Shown: positions 17,344-26,336, counted from the stretch's first letter. The stretch: DNA of 64,000 bases from Kineosporia corallincola (GCF_018499875.1 NZ_JAHBAY010000012.1:62001-126000); one strand, 5' to 3'. Notes: generated by a model not told the origin, from the sequence alone. Numbers and translations: made by a program.

Positions 17344-18282
17344 GTGAAGGACATCGCCATCTTCTCCGGCAGCGCGCACACCGAGCTGGCCGAGGAGATC
17401 TGCCAGTACCTGTCCGTGCCGCTGCTCCCCTCCCGCACCTCACGGTTCGCGAACGACTGCCTGGAGGTCCAGCTCCAGGCCAACTGCCGGGAACGTGACG
17501 TCTACCTGATCCAGCCGCTGGTGCCGCCGGTCCAGGAGAACCTGGTCGAGCTGCTCCTGCTGCTCGACGCCGCCCGGGGCGCCTCGGCCGCGCGCACCAC
17601 CGTGGTGATGCCGCACTACGCCTACGCGCGCTCGGACAAGAAGGACGCGCCGCGGATCTCGATCGGCGGCCGGATGGTGGCCGACCTGCTGACCACGGCC
17701 GGCGCCGGGCGGGTACTCACCATGACCCTGCACTCGCCGCAGGTGCACGGCTTCTTCAGCGTGCCGGTCGACCACCTGCACGCCCTGCGCGAGCTGGCCG
17801 CCCACTTCCAGGGCGGCGACCTGTCCAACACCGTGGTGGTCTCGCCCGACCTGGGCAACGCCAAGGCCGCCACGGCGTTCGCGCGGATCCTCGGGGTGCC
17901 GGTCGCGGCCGGCGCCAAGCAGCGCTTCTCCGACGACCAGGTGGTGATCACCGACATCATCGGCGACGTGACCGGGCGCGACGTGATCGTGCTGGACGAC
18001 GAGATCGCCAAGGGCAGCACCGTTTTCGAGCTTCTGGAGCGGCTGCGGGAGCGGGACGCCCGGCAGATCCGGGTGGCCTGCACGCACGGGCTGTTCTCGT
18101 CGAACGCGCTGGACCGGCTCCAGGCCCAGGAGGACGTGCTGGAGGTGGTCTGCACCAACACCGTGCCGATCGGCAAGGAGAAACGGGTGCCCAAGCTGGA
18201 GGTGCTCTCGATCGCGCCGGCGATGGCCGAGGCGATCCGCCGCATCCACAACGGTGAGTCGGTCTCGTCGCTGTTCCACTGA
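17344..18282 (+). CDS. prs: Ribose-phosphate pyrophosphokinase
   Basis: PRPP synthetase of 312 residues; makes PRPP from ribose 5-phosphate and ATP for nucleotide, His and Trp synthesis. The N-terminal IFSGSAHTELAEEI, the SRFANDCLEVQLQANCR block and the PRPP-loop VIVLDDEIAKGST are visible. It belongs to the shorter, divergent actinobacterial form (DKKDAPRISIGGR instead of the classical DRRxxxR block), so it may be a second paralogue. GTG start; leaderless promoter upstream. A 52-bp perfect palindrome follows its stop. Confidence 0.88.
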   Translation: MKDIAIFSGSAHTELAEEICQYLSVPLLPSRTSRFANDCLEVQLQANCRERDVYLIQPLVPPVQENLVELLLLLDAARGASAARTTVVMPHYAYARSDKKDAPRISIGGRMVADLLTTAGAGRVLTMTLHSPQVHGFFSVPVDHLHALRELAAHFQGGDLSNTVVVSPDLGNAKAATAFARILGVPVAAGAKQRFSDDQVVITDIIGDVTGRDVIVLDDEIAKGSTVFELLERLRERDARQIRVACTHGLFSSNALDRLQAQEDVLEVVCTNTVPIGKEKRVPKLEVLSIAPAMAEAIRRIHNGESVSSLFH

Positions 18283-18295
18283 GAACGTCCCACAA

Positions 18296-18347
18296 AAAAT
18301 GGTGGACGACGGTGAGCCCGATCGGGCTCACCGTCGTCCACCATTTT
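18296..18347. terminator. 52-bp perfect palindrome after prs
   Basis: Two 26-nt arms pair perfectly without a spacer and are flanked by A and T runs (AAAAT ... ATTTT), so it can terminate in both directions. The stem contains the GGACGACGGTGAGCCC arm. It begins 13 bp after the prs stop. Confidence 0.85.
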
Positions 18348-18402
18348 GCCGCCCGTTTGGGTGAGCGTTCAACCTTCCCGCGCGTTCCGGAGGGTCGAAA
18401 GG

Positions 18403-18408
18403 TACGAT
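18403..18408 (+). promoter_or_regulatory. -10 element (TACGAT) of leaderless marR-family gene
   Basis: TACGAT ends 6 nt before the ATG, with no Shine-Dalgarno. A GTTCAAC half-site at about 18366-18372 upstream might be part of a MarR operator, but no clear second half is seen. Confidence 0.6.
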
Positions 18409-18414
18409 GGGTGC

Positions 18415-18954
18415 ATGGCGGAACCACGGTGGCTGGATCAGGACGAGCACCACACCTGGCGCTCGTACCTGGCTGCGACCAGGCTGCTCGCGGCCCAGCT
18501 CGACCGGGAGCTGCAACACGACTCCGGTATCCCGCACACCTACTACGAGATCCTGGTGCGGCTGTCCGAGTCGCCCGGGCGGCGGCTGCGGATGAGCGAC
18601 CTGGCCGACGTCAGCGAGTCCTCCCGCAGCCGGCTCTCGCACGCCGTGGCCCGGCTCGTGGCCAACGGCTGGGTGGAGCGGGAGAGCTGCCCCACCGACC
18701 GGCGCGGCGCCTTCGCCGTGCTCACCGACGCCGGTCTCGACGCGCTCAGCGGCGCCGCGCCCGCGCACCTGGCCGGCGTTCGCACCCACCTGTTCGACCG
18801 GCTCAGCCGGGAGCAGGTGGTGCAGCTCGGCGAGATCACCGACGCCATCCTGTCCGGCCTGCGGGAGAGCTGCGAGGAGGTCGAGCGGGAGTGCTCGGCC
18901 CGCGAGCACGAGACCGGGCTGGTGCCCGGCGCACCGTCCGGGCAGGTGGCCTGA
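18415..18954 (+). CDS. MarR-family transcriptional regulator
   Basis: Winged-helix regulator of 179 residues. The DNA-binding core is RLRMSDLADVSESSRSRLSHAVARLVANGWVER followed by the wing SCPTDRRGAFAVLTDAG. Helices on both sides form the dimer. The C-terminus has a Glu-rich helix and a CxxREHE segment. The ATG follows a TACGAT element by 6 nt, predicting a leaderless message. It stands alone, with a terminator before it, so its target is unclear; it might be itself. Confidence 0.88.
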   Translation: MAEPRWLDQDEHHTWRSYLAATRLLAAQLDRELQHDSGIPHTYYEILVRLSESPGRRLRMSDLADVSESSRSRLSHAVARLVANGWVERESCPTDRRGAFAVLTDAGLDALSGAAPAHLAGVRTHLFDRLSREQVVQLGEITDAILSGLRESCEEVERECSAREHETGLVPGAPSGQVA

Positions 18955-19132
18955 CCCACCGCCCGGTCAGTTCCGGCCCGATTGGCGCCGTTTCGGCCCC
19001 GCCGCGCTCACCACTCCCGGTCTGGCCGACTCTTCCCGATCGTCCGGCCGACGCTTGCGCCCGAGCCGGACATCTCGGCGGGTGACGGCGGATCCGGCCC
19101 GGTGGGTCGTGGACCGGGCCGCGGGCGCGGCC

Positions 19133-19138
19133 TAGCGT
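19133..19138 (+). promoter_or_regulatory. -10 element (TAGCGT) of leaderless EAL-like gene
   Basis: TAGCGT ends 7 nt before the GTG start; no Shine-Dalgarno is present. Confidence 0.5.
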
Positions 19139-19145
19139 TCCCGCC

Positions 19146-20078
19146 GTGACAGTGCTTCCCGGGCGCCCCCAGCCCTCCGGCCTCGCCGTGATCGCGCCGC
19201 GCGAGCCGGAGATCGCCGAGCCGATCGCGCAGACCCTGGCCCGGCCGGCCACGATCCGCAGCATCCACCGGCCGGTGGTCGCGCTGGCCGACGGCACCTG
19301 TCTCGGCTACCAGGCCACCGTGCGGATCGGCGACTGGGCCGCCCGCTCGGCCGCACCGTACTTCGAGGCCGCGGCGCAGGCCGGGCTGTCCGGCCAGCTC
19401 GGCGCCCTCGCCCTCCAGGCCGCCCTGCGCGAGCGGTCCACGCTGCCGGACGACAAGTTCCTCGCGGTCGAGATGGACGCCGACGCCCTGACCCACCGCG
19501 ACGTCACCGGGGTGCTCGACCGGGCGGGCGAGATCAGTGACCTGGTGCTGAGTCTCATCACCCCGCACCTCACCCCCGGGCACCCGGCGATCGACGTGAT
19601 GTCCGGGTTGCGCGCCCGTGGCCTGCTGCTGGCCGCCGGCACCGGCCCGGCCGGGCTGGACGACCTGATGGCCCTGGAGCACCTGGTGCCCGACCTGATC
19701 CGGGTGCCTGCCGGGCTGGTCCGCGACCTGCACCGGCACCCGCTGCGCCGGCGGCTGGTGGAGAACGTGGTCGACCTGGCCGAGGAGCTCGGGGCCGCGG
19801 TGCTGGCCGAGGACGTCGAGAGCCTGGACGAGGCCGGGGCGCTGCGCGGCTGCGGCGTCCGGCTCGGGTCGGGCTGGCTGTTCGGGCGCGCCCGGCCGGG
19901 TTTCACGCCGCCGTCGCCGGAGGTCTGCGAGTGGCTGCGGATCTGGGACAGCCGGCCGGGCCTGGTGCCCCGCCCCTCCGACGGGGTCGGTGGGCGCTAC
20001 ATCGACCTGGGCTCCGTGGGCGATCCGGTCGAGGTGCGCGCCGACGTCACCGACGAGGACGGGCCACGGCTGCTCTGA
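19146..20078 (+). CDS. Degenerate EAL-domain protein, probably catalytically inactive
   Basis: 310 residues with an EAL-type fold. The substrate and metal motifs of c-di-GMP phosphodiesterases are lost: the EAL(L)R motif reads GYQATVRI, the DDFG-type motif reads AGTGPAGLD, and the DxxKID strand reads PDLIRVPAG. Late features persist (VLAEDVES for AEGVE, GSGWLFGRARP for GYxFGRP). The protein may bind c-di-GMP or a partner instead of cleaving. GTG start behind a TAGCGT element. Two GGDEF proteins elsewhere in the window could make the nucleotide. Confidence 0.75.
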   Translation: MTVLPGRPQPSGLAVIAPREPEIAEPIAQTLARPATIRSIHRPVVALADGTCLGYQATVRIGDWAARSAAPYFEAAAQAGLSGQLGALALQAALRERSTLPDDKFLAVEMDADALTHRDVTGVLDRAGEISDLVLSLITPHLTPGHPAIDVMSGLRARGLLLAAGTGPAGLDDLMALEHLVPDLIRVPAGLVRDLHRHPLRRRLVENVVDLAEELGAAVLAEDVESLDEAGALRGCGVRLGSGWLFGRARPGFTPPSPEVCEWLRIWDSRPGLVPRPSDGVGGRYIDLGSVGDPVEVRADVTDEDGPRLL

Positions 20079-20081
20079 GGT

Positions 20082-20891
20082 TCACACCCGCAGGGCCCAC
20101 ATCGCCACCGCCGCGGCCGCCGCGACGTTCAGCGAGTCCACGCCCCCGGCCATCGGGATGGTGACGGCCCGGTCGGCGTGCTCCAGGGTGACCCGGCTGA
20201 GCCCGTCGCCCTCGGTGCCGAGCACCAGCGCCACCTTCTCCGGGGCGCTCGCGGCGAACTCGTCCAGACTCACCGCGCCCGGGCCGAGAGCCAGGGCCGC
20301 CACCTGGAAACCGGCGTCCTGCACCTGCTTCATGCCCCCGGGCCACGGATCGATGCGGGTCCACGGCACCTGGAAGACGGTGCCCATCGACACCCGCACG
20401 GCCCGGCGGTAGAACGGGTCGGCGCAGCGCGGGGTCACCAGCACCGCGTCGGCGCCGATGCCGGCGACGCTGCGGAAGATCGCGCCGACGTTCGTGTGGT
20501 CCACGATGTTCTCGAGAACCACGACCCGGCGGGCGTTCTCGAGGACCTGCGCGACCGGCGGCAGCTCCGGCCGGTGCATCGCCGCGATCGCGCCGCGGTG
20601 CACGTGGAACCCGGTGATCGACTCGATCAGGTCGATCGGGCCGGTGAACACCGGGGCCCCGGCCGCCTGCACGTCGGCGACCAGGTCGTCGAGCGACGGG
20701 CGCCAGTTCTGCGCCAGCACCATCGAGCGGGGCCGGTGGCCCGCCCGCATCGCCCGGCGGATCACCTTCTCGCTCTCGGCCATGTACAGACCGCCGGCCG
20801 GTTCCAGGCGGGTGCGCAGCACCACGTCGGTCAGGCTCACGTAGTCGGCGAGACGTTCGTCGTGCGGGTCGTCGAGGTGGATCAGCGTCAC
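20082..20891 (-). CDS. TrmH/SpoU-family RNA 2'-O-methyltransferase
   Basis: SAM-dependent rRNA or tRNA ribose methyltransferase, 269 residues. SPOUT motifs are visible: motif 1 HTNVGAIFRSVAGIGAD, motif 2 LVLGTEGDGLS, and motif 3 SLNVAAAAAVAMW, which form the trefoil-knot cofactor site. The N-terminal domain is the substrate-binding type. The GTG start lies 6 nt behind a TACAGT element on the minus strand. Its stop is 3 bp from the convergent EAL-like gene. Target nucleotide not predictable. Confidence 0.88.
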   Translation of the reverse strand: MTLIHLDDPHDERLADYVSLTDVVLRTRLEPAGGLYMAESEKVIRRAMRAGHRPRSMVLAQNWRPSLDDLVADVQAAGAPVFTGPIDLIESITGFHVHRGAIAAMHRPELPPVAQVLENARRVVVLENIVDHTNVGAIFRSVAGIGADAVLVTPRCADPFYRRAVRVSMGTVFQVPWTRIDPWPGGMKQVQDAGFQVAALALGPGAVSLDEFAASAPEKVALVLGTEGDGLSRVTLEHADRAVTIPMAGGVDSLNVAAAAAVAMWALRV

Positions 20892-20897
20892 GTCGTC

Positions 20898-20903
20898 ACT
20901 GTA
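20898..20903 (-). promoter_or_regulatory. -10 element (TACAGT) of leaderless trmH-type gene
   Basis: On the minus strand TACAGT ends 6 nt before the GTG start. Confidence 0.55.
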
Positions 20904-20920
20904 TTAGGGCGCGCCGGGTG

Positions 20921-22486
20921 TCAGGGAGCGCCGGCTCCCCGGAGCCGCTCCTGCTCCAGCACCTCCTCCAGGTCCTTCAGCCGGCCCATCCCGGCGTAGG
21001 CCCGGCTCATCCGGTGGTTGCCCGCGAACTGCTCGCGGTGGCGCTCCAGGAAGGCCCAGTACCCGGCCGTGAACGGGCAGGCGTCCTCGCCGACGCGCTT
21101 TTTCGGGTCGTAGCGGCAGCCGCCGCAGTGGTCGCTCATCCGGTTGATGTAGGCACCTCCCGCGGCGTAGGGCTTGGTCATCATCGAGCCGCCGTCGGCG
21201 TGCAGGGCCATGCCGACCACGTTCGGCACCATCACCCAGTCGTAGCCGTCGACGAACGCCCGGTGGAACCAGTCGGTCACCGCCACCGGGTCGTAACCCC
21301 GTTGCAGGGCCCAGTTCCCGAGCACCATCAGCCGCGGGATGTGGTGCGCCCAGCCGTCCTCACGGACCGACGTCAGGGCGTTCGACAGGCACCGTGCCTC
21401 CACCTCGCCGTCCGGGTCGAGCTCGGCGAACCAGCGCGGCAGCTTCCTGCGGGCGGCCAGGTGGTTGCGCCGGCGGTAGTCGTCGCCGAAGTGCCAGTAG
21501 ACGTGCCACACGTAGTCGCGCCAGCCGGTGACCTGCCGGACGAACCCCTCGGTACTGGCCGGCCCGGCGTCGCCGTCGCGGTAGGCCCGCTCGGCCCGCC
21601 GGGCCACCTCGACCGGGTGCAGCAGGCCCAGGTTCAGCGGCACCGACAGCAGCGAGTGCGCCATCCACCGGTCCTGCGCGAGGATCGCGTCCTCGTAGGG
21701 CCCGAAGTCGTCCAGCCGCGTGGTCACGAACGACTCCAGCGCCCGCAGCGCCTCGTCGCGGGTGACCGCGAACCGGCGCGGCCCGTCCTCGCCGAGGAAG
21801 GTGACGCCCTCCTCGCGTTCCCACCGGTCCAGGTCGGCGCGGACCTGCTCGTCGATCTCGTCCTCGGCCGGCCACCAGGGGTCGGGCAGGCCGGTCGCCC
21901 GGGCCAGGGTGGCGGCCTTCGGCGGCGGCTCGCGGTTGTCGTGGTCGTGGTTCCAGCGACCGCCCACCGGTTCGCCGTCGCCCTCCAGCAGCAGGCGATG
22001 ATGCCGGCGGACGTCGCGGTAGAAGTCCTCCATCAGCAGTTTCCGGCCGCCCCGGCGCCGGGCCCAGCCGGCGAACTGCTCCTCGCTGATCGCGTAGCCC
22101 CGCGACGGCAGCACCTCCACGGGCAGTCGCTCCACCAGGCGGCGGGCGGCGTAGGTGGTGGGGGCGCAGACGCTCAGGGGCCGGTGCCGCAGCCGCTGCG
22201 GCAGCCCGTCCAGAGCCTCGGTGTAGGTGCCGGCGCGCCGCAGCACGGCCTGCCCACCCAGTTCCGCCGCCCGGTGCCGTAACGCCGACAGCACCAGGTG
22301 CGCCTTGCGCCGGTGGAACCGCCTGCGCCGGAACACCTCCAGCGACTCGATCAGCAGCACCGGCTGGTCGTCGGCGTCCAGGAAGTGCGGCCCGAGCTGG
22401 TCGGCGAACAACCAGCGCACGCCCTTCGCCCGCCGGCCGGCGCCGTTCCGTTCCGCGTCACTCGGTTCTGCACGGTTGTCCCCCAC
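20921..22486 (-). CDS. Cryptochrome/photolyase-family protein, iron-sulfur bacterial type (FeS-BCP)
   Basis: 521 residues of the DPRP/FeS-BCP family, whose studied members are (6-4) photolyases or photoreceptors with FAD and a 4Fe-4S cluster. The N-terminus VRWLFADQLGPHF starts the Rossmann domain; the helical FAD domain includes GWRDYVWHVYW and MMTKPYAAGGAYINRMSDHC. Candidate cluster cysteines are in EARCLSN, DHCGGC and DACPF, the expected pattern. The GTG start gives full length. It probably repairs UV-damaged DNA or senses light. Confidence 0.88.
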   Translation of the reverse strand: MGDNRAEPSDAERNGAGRRAKGVRWLFADQLGPHFLDADDQPVLLIESLEVFRRRRFHRRKAHLVLSALRHRAAELGGQAVLRRAGTYTEALDGLPQRLRHRPLSVCAPTTYAARRLVERLPVEVLPSRGYAISEEQFAGWARRRGGRKLLMEDFYRDVRRHHRLLLEGDGEPVGGRWNHDHDNREPPPKAATLARATGLPDPWWPAEDEIDEQVRADLDRWEREEGVTFLGEDGPRRFAVTRDEALRALESFVTTRLDDFGPYEDAILAQDRWMAHSLLSVPLNLGLLHPVEVARRAERAYRDGDAGPASTEGFVRQVTGWRDYVWHVYWHFGDDYRRRNHLAARRKLPRWFAELDPDGEVEARCLSNALTSVREDGWAHHIPRLMVLGNWALQRGYDPVAVTDWFHRAFVDGYDWVMVPNVVGMALHADGGSMMTKPYAAGGAYINRMSDHCGGCRYDPKKRVGEDACPFTAGYWAFLERHREQFAGNHRMSRAYAGMGRLKDLEEVLEQERLRGAGAP

Positions 22487-22542
22487 GGGCCGCCACTCTG
22501 CCGGGCCGGGCGCACCCGGCGTCCTCGCCGCGCCGGTGCGGC

Positions 22543-22566
22543 GGTTGCGGGACCGGTTGCGGGACC
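22543..22566. repeat. 12-bp direct repeat, two copies
   Basis: GGTTGCGGGACC occurs twice in tandem with a partial third copy, in the gap between the divergent photolyase and transglycosylase genes. It could be slippage or a regulatory site. Confidence 0.5.
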
Positions 22567-22620
22567 GGTTCCCGGCCCGGGCGGGTCAAGGGTGCGGGGG
22601 GCCGGCCCGATCCTCTGGAC

Positions 22621-23784
22621 ATGCGGGGAACCAGACCGGGCGCGCGGCGCAGCCGGGGGCGGGCCGGGCTGCTCCTGCTGCTGGCCTTCCTGACCGTTCC
22701 CCTCCTCCCGGCCGAGGGGGCCGGGAACGGGGTGGGGACGATGCCGGCCGCGTCGTCCCTGCTGGTCGCCGTGACCACCGCCGACGCCGACCGGGCGGAG
22801 GACCGGGCCCGGCGGGCACGCGACCGCGTGGACCGGCTGATGGACGCGTACACCACGGCGGAAGACGCTGTGGCGCAAGGCCTCTCACGACTGTCCGGCG
22901 CGTTCGCGGCGGCCGGCGCGGCGGAGCGGGAGGCCGCCCGGCTGGAGGCGGCGCGGCGCGCGGTGGCGGCGCGGCGGGTGCGGGACATCCGGGCGGTGTA
23001 CGCCTCCGGCGGCGCGACCGGGCTGACGGCGACGCTGCTGGGCGCGCGCTCGCCGAGCGAGGTGCTGCGCTGGCAGGGCACCAACCGCCGGATCATGGAG
23101 GAGGTGCTGGGCTCGTCGCACCGGCTGCTGCGCGACGCGCGGGACGGCGCCCGGCTGGCCGTGCGCCGGGCCGCCGAGGCGGGGCGGGCGGCGGACGAAC
23201 GGGCCGCGGCGATGACCGGGCTGCACGCCGACGCCGACCGGGCCCACGACGCCCTGGTCAGCGCCGAGACCACGCTGGACCGGCTGGACCGCGAGGCCCG
23301 CCGGGCCCGGGCGGCCCAGGAGGCGCGGGACCGCATCGAGCGGGAACGGCGCCGGGCCGGGGAACGCCGCCGGGAGGCGGCGGGAGCGGTGACCGCCCTG
23401 GGGATCCCGCAGGAGTACGAGAGTGCCTACCGCGAGGCCGCGCCCACCTGCCCCGGCCTGAGCTGGACGCTGCTGGCGGCGGTCGGCCAGGTGGAGAGCG
23501 GGCACGGGCGCGACCCGGGCCCCTCGTCGGCCGGGGCGCTGGGGCCGATGCAGTTCATGCCCGCCACGTTCGCCGCCTACGGCGTGGACGGCGACCTGGA
23601 CGGCGTGAGGGACGTGTGGGACCCGCAGGACGCGATCTTCTCGGCGGCGCGCTACCTGTGCGCGTCGGGCGCCGGCACCGACGTGCGCCGGGCCCTGTAC
23701 GCCTACAACCACGCCGACTGGTACGTCGACCTGGTGCTCGCGGCCGAGCGGGCGATCGTCGCCCACCCGGCCGCGAGCGGTTAG
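22621..23784 (+). CDS. Secreted coiled-coil lytic transglycosylase
   Basis: Cell-wall hydrolase of 387 residues. It has an Arg-rich N-terminus and a hydrophobic signal segment (about 17-34), a long Ala/Arg-rich coiled coil (about 50-260), and a C-terminal SLT/MltB-type domain: LLAAVGQVESGHG with the catalytic Glu, then GALGPMQFMPATFAAYG and ALYAYNHADWYV. It would cleave peptidoglycan glycan strands outside the membrane. The layout resembles coiled-coil hydrolases that are activated by division or growth machinery. Its stop is 1 bp from the convergent SPFH gene. Confidence 0.85.
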   Translation: MRGTRPGARRSRGRAGLLLLLAFLTVPLLPAEGAGNGVGTMPAASSLLVAVTTADADRAEDRARRARDRVDRLMDAYTTAEDAVAQGLSRLSGAFAAAGAAEREAARLEAARRAVAARRVRDIRAVYASGGATGLTATLLGARSPSEVLRWQGTNRRIMEEVLGSSHRLLRDARDGARLAVRRAAEAGRAADERAAAMTGLHADADRAHDALVSAETTLDRLDREARRARAAQEARDRIERERRRAGERRREAAGAVTALGIPQEYESAYREAAPTCPGLSWTLLAAVGQVESGHGRDPGPSSAGALGPMQFMPATFAAYGVDGDLDGVRDVWDPQDAIFSAARYLCASGAGTDVRRALYAYNHADWYVDLVLAAERAIVAHPAASG

Positions 23785-23785
23785 C

Positions 23786-24931
23786 TCACTGCTGGGGCTT
23801 GTCGTAGCCCAGGGGCTGGGTGGGCGGGGCCGGCGGCAGCGTGCTGCCGGAGGCACCGGACACCCGGCGGGCGTCGGCGTCGGCCTCGGCGGACGCGCCC
23901 GCGGCCTCCTGCCGGGCCCGCTCCAGCGCCTCGTTCGGGTCTTCGAGCTGGGTGTTCTCGAACGGGTTCTCGGCGATCTCGCCCTCGCGCGGACGGGCCG
24001 CCGCACCGGACGAGGCGGACGAGCCGGACGGGGCCTGCTGCACGTCGCCGCCCAGGGCACCGCTGATGCTGCCCAGGGCTGCGGTCAGCTCGGTCGGCAC
24101 GATCCACATCTTGCTGGAGGTGCCGTTGGCGATCTGCGGCAGCATCTGGAGGTACTGGTAGGCCAGCAGCTTGGGGTCGGCGTCGCCGCGGTGGATGGCG
24201 TCGAACACCTGGAGGATGGCCTTGGACTCACCCTGCGCCTTGAGCACCGCGGACTGCGCCTGACCCTCGGCCCGCAGGATGGCGGCCTGCTTGTCGCCCT
24301 CGGCGGTGAGGATCTGCGACTGCTTGACACCCTCGGCGTTCAGGATGGCCGCGCGCCGGTCCCGCTCGGCCCGCATCTGCTTCTCCATCGAGTCCTGCAC
24401 GCTGGCCGGCGGGTCGATGGCCTTGAGCTCGACCCGGTTCACCCGGATGCCCCAGCGGCCGGTGGCCTCGTCGAGCACCCCGCGCAGCTGGCCGTTGATC
24501 TGGTCGCGGCTGGTCAGGGTCTGCTCCAGGTCGAGCGAGCCGATCACGTTGCGCAGGGTGGTGACGGTGAGCTGCTCGATGCCCTGGATGTAGTTGTAGA
24601 TCTCGTAGACCGCGGCCTTGGGGTCGGTCGGCTGGAAGTAGATGACCGTGTCGATGTTCACGACCAGGTTGTCGGACGTGATCACCGGCTGCGGCGGGAA
24701 CGAGACCACCTGCTCACGCAGGTCGACCACGGCCCGCGGCCGGTCGACGAACGGGACCAGGAAGTGCAGGCCGGGTTCCAGCGTGCGGGAGTAGCGCCCC
24801 AGCCGTTCCACGATCACCGACGTCGCCTGCGGCACGATGCGCACCGCCTTGGCGACGGTGGTGATGACCATGATCACCACCAGCGCGAGGACGACGAGGA
24901 GAATCACTTCGCCTGGTTCCATCTCATTCAC
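23786..24931 (-). CDS. SPFH/band 7 (stomatin-like) membrane protein
   Basis: 381 residues with an N-terminal membrane helix (EVILLVVLALVVIMVITTVA), the SPFH domain (SVIVERLGRYSRTLEPGLHFLVPFVDR), a coiled-coil region rich in AEG(D/V)K repeats, and an Ala/Ser/Pro-rich tail. Such proteins form oligomeric membrane microdomain scaffolds. The GTG start lies 6 nt behind AAGGAAGG and directly after the NfeD stop; an ATG three codons later is possible. The NfeD-SPFH pairing is a known conserved unit. Confidence 0.9.
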   Translation of the reverse strand: MNEMEPGEVILLVVLALVVIMVITTVAKAVRIVPQATSVIVERLGRYSRTLEPGLHFLVPFVDRPRAVVDLREQVVSFPPQPVITSDNLVVNIDTVIYFQPTDPKAAVYEIYNYIQGIEQLTVTTLRNVIGSLDLEQTLTSRDQINGQLRGVLDEATGRWGIRVNRVELKAIDPPASVQDSMEKQMRAERDRRAAILNAEGVKQSQILTAEGDKQAAILRAEGQAQSAVLKAQGESKAILQVFDAIHRGDADPKLLAYQYLQMLPQIANGTSSKMWIVPTELTAALGSISGALGGDVQQAPSGSSASSGAAARPREGEIAENPFENTQLEDPNEALERARQEAAGASAEADADARRVSGASGSTLPPAPPTQPLGYDKPQQ

Positions 24932-25396
24932 CTAAGGCCTTCCTTCTGGAAGCTGCGAGGCTTCCACCACGGCGGTGGCCCCGTCGATCCGGACGACGTG
25001 GACGGGGCTGTCGATCTCCAGGCTCTGCTCTCCCGGCTCGACGCGCGCGCTCCAGATCTCGCCGGACAGCCGGACCAGGCCACTGGTCTCGGTGACCGGC
25101 TCGACCACGCGGGCCTCGGTGCCGACCAGGGCGGCGGTGCCGGTCAGCACCGGGTCGCCCCGGCCGGCCCAGGCCTTCAGCGGCGGGCGGGCGAGGGCGA
25201 GCAGAACGCCCGAGGCGGCCGCGAACACGACCACCTGGAGGGGGACACCGGCCCCGAGGGCATCGGCCGCGGAGGCGGCGAGCGCCCCACCGGCCAGCAT
25301 GAGGAAGAAGAAGTCGAGCGAGGTGATCTCGATGATCCCGGCCACCACGGCCAGACCGATCCAGATCAGCCAGGCCTGGTCACCCCAGTTGTCCAC
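24932..25396 (-). CDS. NfeD-family membrane protein
   Basis: Short NfeD protein of 154 residues: membrane helices in about residues 8-65 (WLIWIGLAVVAGIIEI, FFFLMLAGGALAASAADA, VVVFAAASGVLLAL) and a C-terminal OB-fold domain (GTAALVGTEARVVEPV ... RLSGEIWSARVEPG). It immediately precedes the SPFH gene, its usual partner; the two are thought to act together in membrane organisation or quality control. Confidence 0.9.
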   Translation of the reverse strand: MDNWGDQAWLIWIGLAVVAGIIEITSLDFFFLMLAGGALAASAADALGAGVPLQVVVFAAASGVLLALARPPLKAWAGRGDPVLTGTAALVGTEARVVEPVTETSGLVRLSGEIWSARVEPGEQSLEIDSPVHVVRIDGATAVVEASQLPEGRP

Positions 25397-25444
25397 TGCG
25401 CTTCCTCCGTTCCGTTCCGGAGTACGCCGGTGGCGACCCCTCCG

Positions 25445-26233
25445 TCACTCCTGACGCAGCACCGCGGACCAGCGTTGCGCCTGACGCTGCACATTCAGGG
25501 GAACGTCGAAGGTGGCGCTCAGGTTCGCGTCGGTCAGCGTCTCGTCGATCGGGCCGGCCGCCACCACCGTGCCGCCGCGCAGCATGAGCACGTGGGTGAA
25601 CCCCGGCGGGATCTCCTCCACATGATGCGTCACCAGCACCAGCACGGGTGACCGCTTGTCGCCGGCCAGCTCGGCCAGGTCGCGCACCAGGGTCTCGCGG
25701 CTGCCCAGGTCGAGGCCGGCGGCCGGCTCGTCGAGCAGCACCAGCTCCGGGTCGGTCATCAGCGAGCGGGCGAGCTGCACCCGCTTGCGCTCACCCTCGC
25801 TCAGCGTGCCGAACGTGCGGTCGGCCAGGTGCTCGACCCCGAACGCGGCGAGCAGGTCGCCCGCGCGGCCGTGGTCGAGGGTGTCGTAGTGCTCGCGCCA
25901 GCGGCCGGAGATGGCGTAGGCGGCGGTGAGGACGACGTCCTTCACCACCTCCTCGGCCGGGATCCGCTCGGCCAGCGCGGCGCTGGACAGCCCGACCCGG
26001 GGGCGCAGCTCGAACACGTCGGTGCCGCCGAGGGTCTCGCCGAGGATGGCGACGGTGCCCTTGGTCGGGTGCATGCGGGCGCCGGCGACCTGTAAGAGGG
26101 TGGTCTTGCCGGCCCCGTTGGGACCCAGCACCACCCACCGCTCGCCCTCATCGACCTCCCAGCTCACGTCGTCCAGGAGAGCGTTGCCGCCACGCATGAT
26201 CGTGACGCCGTCCAGGTCCAGCACGTCGGCCAT
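25445..26233 (-). CDS. ABC transporter ATP-binding protein, stand-alone
   Basis: 262-residue ABC ATPase with Walker A GPNGAGKTT, signature LSEGERKRVQLARSL, Walker B LVLLDEPAAGLDLGS and the switch His in LVTHHVEEI. It resembles the small ModF/YlmA-type ATPases. No permease gene is adjacent, so the partner is unknown or it has a non-transport role. The ATG lies 6 nt behind a TAGGGT element, predicting a leaderless message. Confidence 0.85.
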   Translation of the reverse strand: MADVLDLDGVTIMRGGNALLDDVSWEVDEGERWVVLGPNGAGKTTLLQVAGARMHPTKGTVAILGETLGGTDVFELRPRVGLSSAALAERIPAEEVVKDVVLTAAYAISGRWREHYDTLDHGRAGDLLAAFGVEHLADRTFGTLSEGERKRVQLARSLMTDPELVLLDEPAAGLDLGSRETLVRDLAELAGDKRSPVLVLVTHHVEEIPPGFTHVLMLRGGTVVAAGPIDETLTDANLSATFDVPLNVQRQAQRWSAVLRQE

Positions 26234-26239
26234 GCGAGG

Positions 26240-26245
26240 ACCCTA
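26240..26245 (-). promoter_or_regulatory. -10 element (TAGGGT) of leaderless ABC ATPase gene
   Basis: TAGGGT on the minus strand ends 6 nt before the ATG. Confidence 0.55.
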
Positions 26246-26324
26246 TGGCACCGCGTGCCCGGTACGGCGCCGGGCCGGGGGCATCGGTGGGAGATCACAG
26301 CGCGAGCCTGTCGGTGGTCCGTCA

Positions 26325-26330
26325 TAGTCT
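26325..26330 (+). promoter_or_regulatory. -10 element (TAGTCT) of leaderless hypothetical gene
   Basis: TAGTCT ends exactly 6 nt before the ATG at 26337; no Shine-Dalgarno. Confidence 0.55.
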
Positions 26331-26336
26331 TGCCGG

